64,000 bases of DNA, taken from assembly GCF_029338175.1 (NCBI RefSeq), contig NZ_CP119862.1, positions 3,410,001-3,474,000 of the forward strand. The letters are read 5' to 3'. This stretch comes from Citrobacter enshiensis (GTDB lineage: Bacteria; Pseudomonadota; Gammaproteobacteria; Enterobacterales; Enterobacteriaceae). Below are positions 59,101 through 64,000 of this stretch, piece after piece; position 1 is the stretch's first letter, and each line of letters opens with the position of its first letter. Below the pieces are notes generated by a model. The model saw nothing but the letters and a program-made list of their open reading frames with translations, was not told the origin of the DNA and ran no database searches. The position numbers and the translations under genes are program-made.

Positions 59101-62100
59101 AACAATTCCACGTCTGCGCTGCACGTCGCCGATGGCATTGGCGTTCGCGCCTCCGGCAACGATGCGCAGATTAAAAAGCTGGGCACCATTTTGGTGGATG
59201 ACGGCACGGCCGGTGTTCTGTTAGCCAAAGACGCGCGCCTGAGTATCTCCTCTGGCACGGGCGGTCAACCCGACAAGATTACCACCAACGGCACCGCTGA
59301 CGGCATCCGTCTGGAAGCCGGTGCAGGATCGTTGAGCGCACAGGGCGTTACCATCAGCGCACTGGGCAGCGGTGCGGGGATTCAGAATAATGCGGAACGC
59401 TCAGACATTACCCTTAACAAGGTCACCATCAACGCCAACGACGGCCCGGGCATCCGCACCAGCGTTGAGCTGAATGTGAAAGACGGCGCCGACAATGAAC
59501 TGAATGTGACTGGCGCAGGTACCGGTTTTGCCTTTGAAAAACAAGATGGCAGCGCCACCACCGGCAATTTGAACATCGGCACGGGCTACACCGTACTGGT
59601 GCATAACGACGCTAACAACGCCACGGGTAGCGGGATCCTCGCCAAAACCAACGGCAATCTCACTACTAAGGCCAACATCACCGTTCAGGATACGACCGGG
59701 GATTCCGCCATCATTGCCAAAAATGTCTCGGCATTGAGCAACAGCGGAATCATTATCTCCAACAGCACCAGCGGCAAAGCCGTGATTGATGCCAGCGGTG
59801 ATAACGGTAAAACGATCACCAACAGCGGAACCGTACAGGCGGCCAGCGATCGGGCGATTGCAATCCAGTCAGGTCTCGGAAATGACACCATCAATATCAG
59901 CGGCAAAACCGTCGGGATCATCAACACCGGTCGCGGCAGCGATAGCTTTACCTGGAATAACGGCACCTTTGCCGGTGAAGTGAATTTCGATGGCACCAAC
60001 GGCAACAACAAAGCGAACATCGGCAACGTCTCACTGAAAGAGACTCGCCATATCACCACCCAGGCGGGAAGCGGTAACACCCTCACCTTCACCGATACTC
60101 ACGGCGATGCGGCCAAAATTGGCAGCCTGACGGCAGATAATCTCAACTCCGGCACCAACATTGGCACCGGCTGGGATTCGTTGACCCTCACTGGCGCGCA
60201 GGCAGACATGCGTATCGTTGAAGATCTGGTGCTGAAAAGCGAAACCATTGCCGTTAACGATGGCGCGACGCTGCGCACGGGCGATCACCGTGAGGCAAGC
60301 AGCAGCGCGGCAACGATCAACAATTACGCGGTGAAAACCAGCGGTAGCGGCAGTCGGGTGATCTTTGATACCCAGGGCGACGGCGTCGGCGCACAGCAAG
60401 TGTATTCCGGGATTATCAGCGGTGACGGTCGCTTTGAACGCGCGGCTGGCGGCACCACTATTTTTACCGCCAATAACACCTATACCGGCTCCACCACCAT
60501 TGATAATACCGGGACGCTTCAGTTAGGCGTTGGCGGCACCAGTGGGGGAATTGCTGAAGTTTCCACTATTCTCGATAACGGCCTACTGGCGATTAACCGT
60601 TCTGACGACGTACGGTTAAATGGGGTCATTTCCGGGACTGGCGCATTGCAGCAGATTGGCGACGGTACGACGCGTCTGACGGGTGACAACACCTATCAAG
60701 GGCAGACCACGGTAAAAACCGGGACGTTGCTGATCAATGGCGATCAGAGTGCAGCGACCGGCGCGACGGACGTCAACGAAAGTGCCACGTTGGGCGGGGT
60801 TGGCGTGATTGGCGGCGACGTTGCCATGAATAACAGCACGACCATCAGCGCAGGCGATGGCGGCGCGGGTACGCTGACCATTAAAGGCGATCTGAAACTG
60901 GGCAACCAGACCACCTCCGATTTCCAGCTTGGACAAGCCTTTGTGCCAGGCGGCGCGCGTAACGATTTAATCGATGTTGCAGGCGACCTGAAGCTGGACG
61001 GTACGCTGAACGTCACCGAAAGCGCTGGCGGGCAGTTCGGCCCTGGCGTCTACCGCATTTATAACTATGGCGGCAACCTGGACAACCAAACGCTGGATCT
61101 GGGAAGCGTGCCGAGTGGTCAGGATAAGAGCAATATTTTTGTTCAGACCATCCTGAAAAATCAGGTGAACCTGGTCAACGCCAACGGCGTCACCCTGCAA
61201 TTCTGGGACGGACAAACGTCAGGCAGCAATCACGGTAAATCCGGTATTGAAGGCAACGGCGCGATTGACGGCGGCGACGGCAAATGGATGGCTATCGGCG
61301 ACAACGGCGACAATAACTGGACGCAACAAGACGGCAATGGCAACGCACCGTGGGCGCAAAAAGCCTTCGCTATCTTTACCGGCAAAGCAGGCACCGTTGA
61401 GGTGGATGATGCCGCAGGGAAAGTTGCGTTCTCCGGCGCGCAGTTTGGCACCGACGGTTACGTGGTTAAAGGCGATGCGCTGAACGGTTATGCCACCACC
61501 GCAGGCGGCAACGAACTGATGCTGCGCGTCGGTGAAGGTGCTGCAGGGGCTGACGTTACCGCGACCATCGAATCTCGTATTCTCGAAGGCGACAGCGCCG
61601 ATAAACTGACGCTGGTGAAAACGGATTTGGGCCGTCTGATCTTAACCGGCGAGAACGAATACCGTGGTGGAACGCGCATTGACGGCGGTACGCTGCAAAT
61701 CTCCAGCGACAAAAACCTGGGTCAGGCAGGTACGGGGCTCGCCATTAACAATGCCTCAACGCTGCAACTGGGCGCCGATCTGAGCAGCGACAGGACCATC
61801 ACCCTGGGCGCGAATAAAGATGCCGAGGTCTTTGATCTGAACGCGCATCACTTCACCCCAACCGGCGATATCACGGGTGCGGGTAAACTGAAGGTAACCA
61901 GCAGCTCCAGCACGGCGGGCAGCACCCTGACGTTTGACCGAGCCAACAGCTACCAGGGCGCAACCGAAATTGCCGGGACAGGTAACGCCAACAACGTCAC
62001 GGTAAACGTCAGTAAAACCGGTGCATTCGGCAGCAACGCCAGCAGCACGGTGGAGATGAACAAAGGCGCTACGCTCAACGTCAGCGGCGCAGATACCAGC

Positions 62101-64000
62101 CTGCAATCACTCACCATGAACATTGCAGACAGTCTGTTAACGCTGGCCGATACGGTCACTGCCGCCGGTTCAACCCTGAATTTGACCGAGAAAGCGAAAG
62201 CCATCTTCTCGCAACAGGCGACAGCGGAAAACGCCAAAATCAACCTGAACAGCGGCTCAACCGCGCTGTTTACTGAAAACACCACCGCAGGAAATTCACG
62301 TATTGCGGTTTCCAGCGACAGCACCCTGGCACTGCAGGATGACGCCAGCGGCGGCACCGCGATAGTGACCAACAGCGGGCTGATGACCTTTGCCGATAAC
62401 GCCATGGCGGAAATGGCTCAGGTGAAAAACCAGGCGGGCGGTAACGTCGATATTCGTGGCGTCAATAGCGCAACCTCTATCGGTTCACTTTCCGGTGCCG
62501 GTAACGTTGAGCTGGGCGATAAGCGTTTGTCACTGGGCAATCTGAGTCTTGATGACACCATCAGCGGTATCATCAGCGGCACTGACGGCAGTCTGGTGAA
62601 AATCGGCGACGGTACGCTGACCTTAACCGGCGATAACACCTACACCGGCACCACCGATGTCGACCAGGGCGTCCTGCTGGTGAACGGAAATCAGTCTGCG
62701 GCAACGGGTCTGGTAACGGTGAAATCCGGCGCGACGCTCGGCGGCGACGGAATTATCGGCGGTACCGTTAATGTGAACGACAACGGCCACATCACGGCGG
62801 GCGCCGCGCTGAATAGCGTCGGTAAACTCACCACCGGTTCCCTGAACCTGAGCGACAATTCACAACTGGATTATCAGTTCGGCCAGGCCAACACGCCGGG
62901 GGGCGCATTTAACGATCTGATCAACGTGAATGGCGATCTCACCCTCGACGGTAAGCTGAATATTGAGACCACGCCAGGCGGAAGTTTTGACGTTGGGGTT
63001 TATCGCGTCATCAATTACACCGGCACATTGACCAACAATGTGATGGATATTGCCGATGCGCCGGAAGCGGCAGACAGTCTGTACGTGCAGACCTCGGTCA
63101 AAAACCAGGTCAACCTGGTCAATCACGCCGGACTCACCCTGCGCTTCTGGGACGGTACCGGGGGTGAAAATGGCGAGCTGAAAAACAATGGCGTGATCAA
63201 CGGCGGCGACGGCATCTGGCAGTCCAGCAAAGGCAACGACAACTGGACCACCGACGAATCCACACCGGAAGGTATTCTCAACGCGCCGTTCACCGATGCC
63301 GCATTTGCCGTCTTCGAGGGTGAAGCGGGCAATGTGACCGTTGATAACAGCAAAGGTGATGTGATCATCAGCGGGGCGCAGTTCGCCACTGGCGGTTATC
63401 ACGTCGGCGGTGAAGCGATTACGACCAACACGGCGAATACGTTGATTCGCGTCGGCGACGGCACCGTAGATGGCGCGAAATACACCGCCACTATCGACAG
63501 CCAGATTCGCGGCACCGGCGGTCTGAATAAGGGCGACCTGGGGACGCTGATCCTCAATGGCGACAACACCTACAGCGGCGGCACCACCATTACGGCCGGT
63601 ACGCTGCAGGTTGCCGGTGATAAGAATCTGGGTGCGCCAGAGACAGGCATCACCTTTAATGGCGGTACGCTGAAATATGGCGAAGCGTTCAACACGGCGC
63701 GTCAGGTCACGCTGGAATCCGGCGGCGGCACCTTCGACACCAACAGCCACAATGTGGCGCTGCTGACGGAAGTGGAAGGTAACGGTCATCTCACCAAAAC
63801 CGGCAAAGGGACATTGACGTTAACCCAGGACAACACCTACACCGGTGGCACCACCATCGCACAGGGCACCTTGCAGCTGGGCACCGGCGGCAATATCGGC
63901 AGCATCCAGGGCGACATCGTTGATAACGGCGCGTTAAATATCAACCGTGCCAATACCTATGCCATCAGCGGCAATATCAGCGGTACAGGCATGTTGCTGC
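56122..64000 (+). CDS. giant type V autotransporter/adhesin, N-terminal 2,626 codons (runs off window end)
   Basis: The frame is open from the ATG at 56122 to the end of the window without a stop. Residues 1-25 are an extended signal peptide region (MNKVYSIIWNAALGLWVVVS, ELSRGKKK), followed by a signal sequence likely cut after ATA at residue 52. Residues about 53-410 form a non-repetitive N-terminal region. From about 415 on, the chain is rich in glycine, asparagine and threonine with many VxNNGTI turns, the pattern of a right-handed beta-helix. Seven autotransporter-associated strand repeats of the form LTLTGDNTYTGGTTI lie near residues 1450, 1519, 1838, 1936, 2165, 2475 and 2565. There is almost no cysteine. 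The translocator barrel must lie beyond 64000. Good ribosome site GAGGGT seven bases before the ATG. The likely role is surface adhesion or biofilm; no ligand can be named. Confidence 0.93.
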   Translation, partial: MNKVYSIIWNAALGLWVVVSELSRGKKKSSTRKSVSIIAATALTGVSMVATANPINTYGNRNISNDFQNQEISAGVHNGVYDYGFLYEDQNAGKQLNISGALPTIEYGQSGVVDSTTIKELLEAGKITLTATSADGQTTSKITTVDQLAGYLFHYQSSTPSQNVDFAISDPADPENTASIKVFDTSDLANFLSVMDLGSVILNTYDANQAKIYKQFGFALADKGATANLNIGDDTLNASAKENTIELMAKDSSLLEAQNAGSKVNWQSDNYVKFGAAPVVPGKEFQSGTTTDTFGHDVTIMTYGYDKDGKVVETGNKTFSISDVTGLAQFNDWLLGNSSDAATSPDGKKVSQIQLWLDAGVVTKVSDAQAKYASLIDDLLKSDQAADSVNWDYDVWTDGLAHNNNATAGSGELHAVYANGQGTTGTIQDGSILAVDGSINGVMKASGGGVINNQGQLNALRTSGGLSLAVGMLADNSTATNNGIINSGLFIDKNGNQNVNSYGAYGMQGLGASTVTNNGTINQAITTDDYGTASAADPWNNSRPNSSLTLAIGMQLSGETTGVNKGQINVVDGRKDGQSFGKGTAYGVEVDGKSTFVNEKGASISLGRNANDTTQDVLMPGGSSQSAGILTKSAGDVTNNGTITLGTGVRNAAGILIGNATGNVINTGTITVNGDKSAGDSKNFGISVRDSGAENNQVIRNDGQINVNGTNNVGIHISASNKAAEATTSATGTITVAGTGGTTDRNYAVWVEGNDANRATANVNSHITLQQVGNIGVHVRDNAVANVDSISSPTFNNTDQIGYYLFGKGATANIGKAVMDDNGKARTTIFRIAKGAEFDGNTENPVTHIPSNLELTLKGKNSTGVLATGVGSTVDTGEAKFTVEGTGAAALLIEGGASGTISDQTTINLTGTDTTAGIVDGQAHKLNGKDNDGNPRDTTLTSNANITSVAGGNNVIAYVTRNLGNLILGNNGSINLASKNSIGVDVQQGGRFTNNSTSALHVADGIGVRASGNDAQIKKLGTILVDDGTAGVLLAKDARLSISSGTGGQPDKITTNGTADGIRLEAGAGSLSAQGVTISALGSGAGIQNNAERSDITLNKVTINANDGPGIRTSVELNVKDGADNELNVTGAGTGFAFEKQDGSATTGNLNIGTGYTVLVHNDANNATGSGILAKTNGNLTTKANITVQDTTGDSAIIAKNVSALSNSGIIISNSTSGKAVIDASGDNGKTITNSGTVQAASDRAIAIQSGLGNDTINISGKTVGIINTGRGSDSFTWNNGTFAGEVNFDGTNGNNKANIGNVSLKETRHITTQAGSGNTLTFTDTHGDAAKIGSLTADNLNSGTNIGTGWDSLTLTGAQADMRIVEDLVLKSETIAVNDGATLRTGDHREASSSAATINNYAVKTSGSGSRVIFDTQGDGVGAQQVYSGIISGDGRFERAAGGTTIFTANNTYTGSTTIDNTGTLQLGVGGTSGGIAEVSTILDNGLLAINRSDDVRLNGVISGTGALQQIGDGTTRLTGDNTYQGQTTVKTGTLLINGDQSAATGATDVNESATLGGVGVIGGDVAMNNSTTISAGDGGAGTLTIKGDLKLGNQTTSDFQLGQAFVPGGARNDLIDVAGDLKLDGTLNVTESAGGQFGPGVYRIYNYGGNLDNQTLDLGSVPSGQDKSNIFVQTILKNQVNLVNANGVTLQFWDGQTSGSNHGKSGIEGNGAIDGGDGKWMAIGDNGDNNWTQQDGNGNAPWAQKAFAIFTGKAGTVEVDDAAGKVAFSGAQFGTDGYVVKGDALNGYATTAGGNELMLRVGEGAAGADVTATIESRILEGDSADKLTLVKTDLGRLILTGENEYRGGTRIDGGTLQISSDKNLGQAGTGLAINNASTLQLGADLSSDRTITLGANKDAEVFDLNAHHFTPTGDITGAGKLKVTSSSSTAGSTLTFDRANSYQGATEIAGTGNANNVTVNVSKTGAFGSNASSTVEMNKGATLNVSGADTSLQSLTMNIADSLLTLADTVTAAGSTLNLTEKAKAIFSQQATAENAKINLNSGSTALFTENTTAGNSRIAVSSDSTLALQDDASGGTAIVTNSGLMTFADNAMAEMAQVKNQAGGNVDIRGVNSATSIGSLSGAGNVELGDKRLSLGNLSLDDTISGIISGTDGSLVKIGDGTLTLTGDNTYTGTTDVDQGVLLVNGNQSAATGLVTVKSGATLGGDGIIGGTVNVNDNGHITAGAALNSVGKLTTGSLNLSDNSQLDYQFGQANTPGGAFNDLINVNGDLTLDGKLNIETTPGGSFDVGVYRVINYTGTLTNNVMDIADAPEAADSLYVQTSVKNQVNLVNHAGLTLRFWDGTGGENGELKNNGVINGGDGIWQSSKGNDNWTTDESTPEGILNAPFTDAAFAVFEGEAGNVTVDNSKGDVIISGAQFATGGYHVGGEAITTNTANTLIRVGDGTVDGAKYTATIDSQIRGTGGLNKGDLGTLILNGDNTYSGGTTITAGTLQVAGDKNLGAPETGITFNGGTLKYGEAFNTARQVTLESGGGTFDTNSHNVALLTEVEGNGHLTKTGKGTLTLTQDNTYTGGTTIAQGTLQLGTGGNIGSIQGDIVDNGALNINRANTYAISGNISGTGMLL
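60682..61735 (+). repeat. internal duplication of the autotransporter, copy A
   Basis: Residues about 1521-1871. The copy runs from GDNTYQGQTTV through NGDQSAATGATDV, FQLGQAFVPGGARNDLI, KNQVNLVNANGVTLQFWDG, WAQKAFAIFTGKAG, SGAQFGTDGY to DKNLGQAG. Each landmark recurs in the same order in copy B. Confidence 0.88.
62629..63645 (+). repeat. internal duplication of the autotransporter, copy B
   Basis: Residues about 2170-2508. The landmarks are GDNTYTGTTDV, NGNQSAATGLVTV, YQFGQANTPGGAFNDLI, KNQVNLVNHAGLTLRFWDG, FTDAAFAVFEGEAG, SGAQFATGGY and DKNLGAPE. Protein identity with copy A looks roughly half by eye, so the duplication is old. Confidence 0.88.

Noticed and set aside
62860-63789. 309-codon open frame antisense to the autotransporter
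   Set aside because: It lies opposite a clear beta-helix coding frame; similar shorter minus-strand frames recur along the gene because of its codon bias.

Overview
The window is chromosomal DNA from an enterobacterium closely related to Escherichia, Salmonella and Citrobacter. Most proteins align end to end, from memory, with E. coli K-12 proteins of the 13 to 14 minute region (cit, rna, rnk, ahp, dsbG, cstA, ent/fep/fes, ybdK/J/F, nfsB, ybdG, pheP). A romA-ramA-ramR locus, a bet cluster inside this block and a missing ybdH/ybdL/ybdO/ybdR set argue against E. coli itself. Citrobacter is the best guess; this is inference from gene content, not a database match. No tRNA, rRNA, CRISPR array, insertion sequence or prophage was seen.

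Layout. (1) 1-7.8 kb: citrate fermentation. The sensor kinase gene dpiB (citA; 5' part only) is divergent from a complete citCDEFXGT operon that builds, modifies and activates citrate lyase and imports citrate in exchange for succinate. (2) 7.8-13.6 kb: rna (RNase I), an alpha/beta hydrolase absent from this place in E. coli, rnk, a possible 29-residue membrane protein, uspG, and the peroxide defence pair ahpC-ahpF with a BIME between them. (3) 13.6-19.3 kb: dsbG, with good OxyR-type sites between ahpC and dsbG; the ybdN-ybdM pair behind an AT-rich leader; ybdD and the pyruvate transporter gene cstA. (4) 19.5-38.7 kb: the enterobactin regulon. entCEBAH make 2,3-dihydroxybenzoate and prime it, entF/ybdZ assemble the siderophore, entD primes the carrier domains, entS exports it, fepA/B/D/G/C import the ferric complex and fes breaks it open. 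Three divergent promoter regions carry Fur-box-like sequence. fepE is reduced to a short remnant. (5) 38.6-44.7 kb: betT and betIBA, choline uptake and oxidation to the osmoprotectant glycine betaine. (6) 44.7-53.3 kb: a GNAT acetyltransferase, ybdK, ybdJ, ramA-romA with divergent ramR and a clear RamR operator, ybdF, nfsB, ybdG (mscM) and pheP.

(7) 53.3-64.0 kb is the accessory part: a coiled-coil protein with a small J-domain-like core (HPD motif), a long AT-rich gap, an orphan LuxR-type regulator, and the first 2,626 codons of a giant type V autotransporter. The autotransporter has an extended signal peptide and an internal duplication of about 340 residues. It runs off the end of the window, so its C-terminal barrel is not seen. 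This region, the 29-residue ORF and an orphan promoter-terminator unit upstream of rnk are the least explained parts. Gene names rest on remembered family sequences and motifs read directly; no searches were run.
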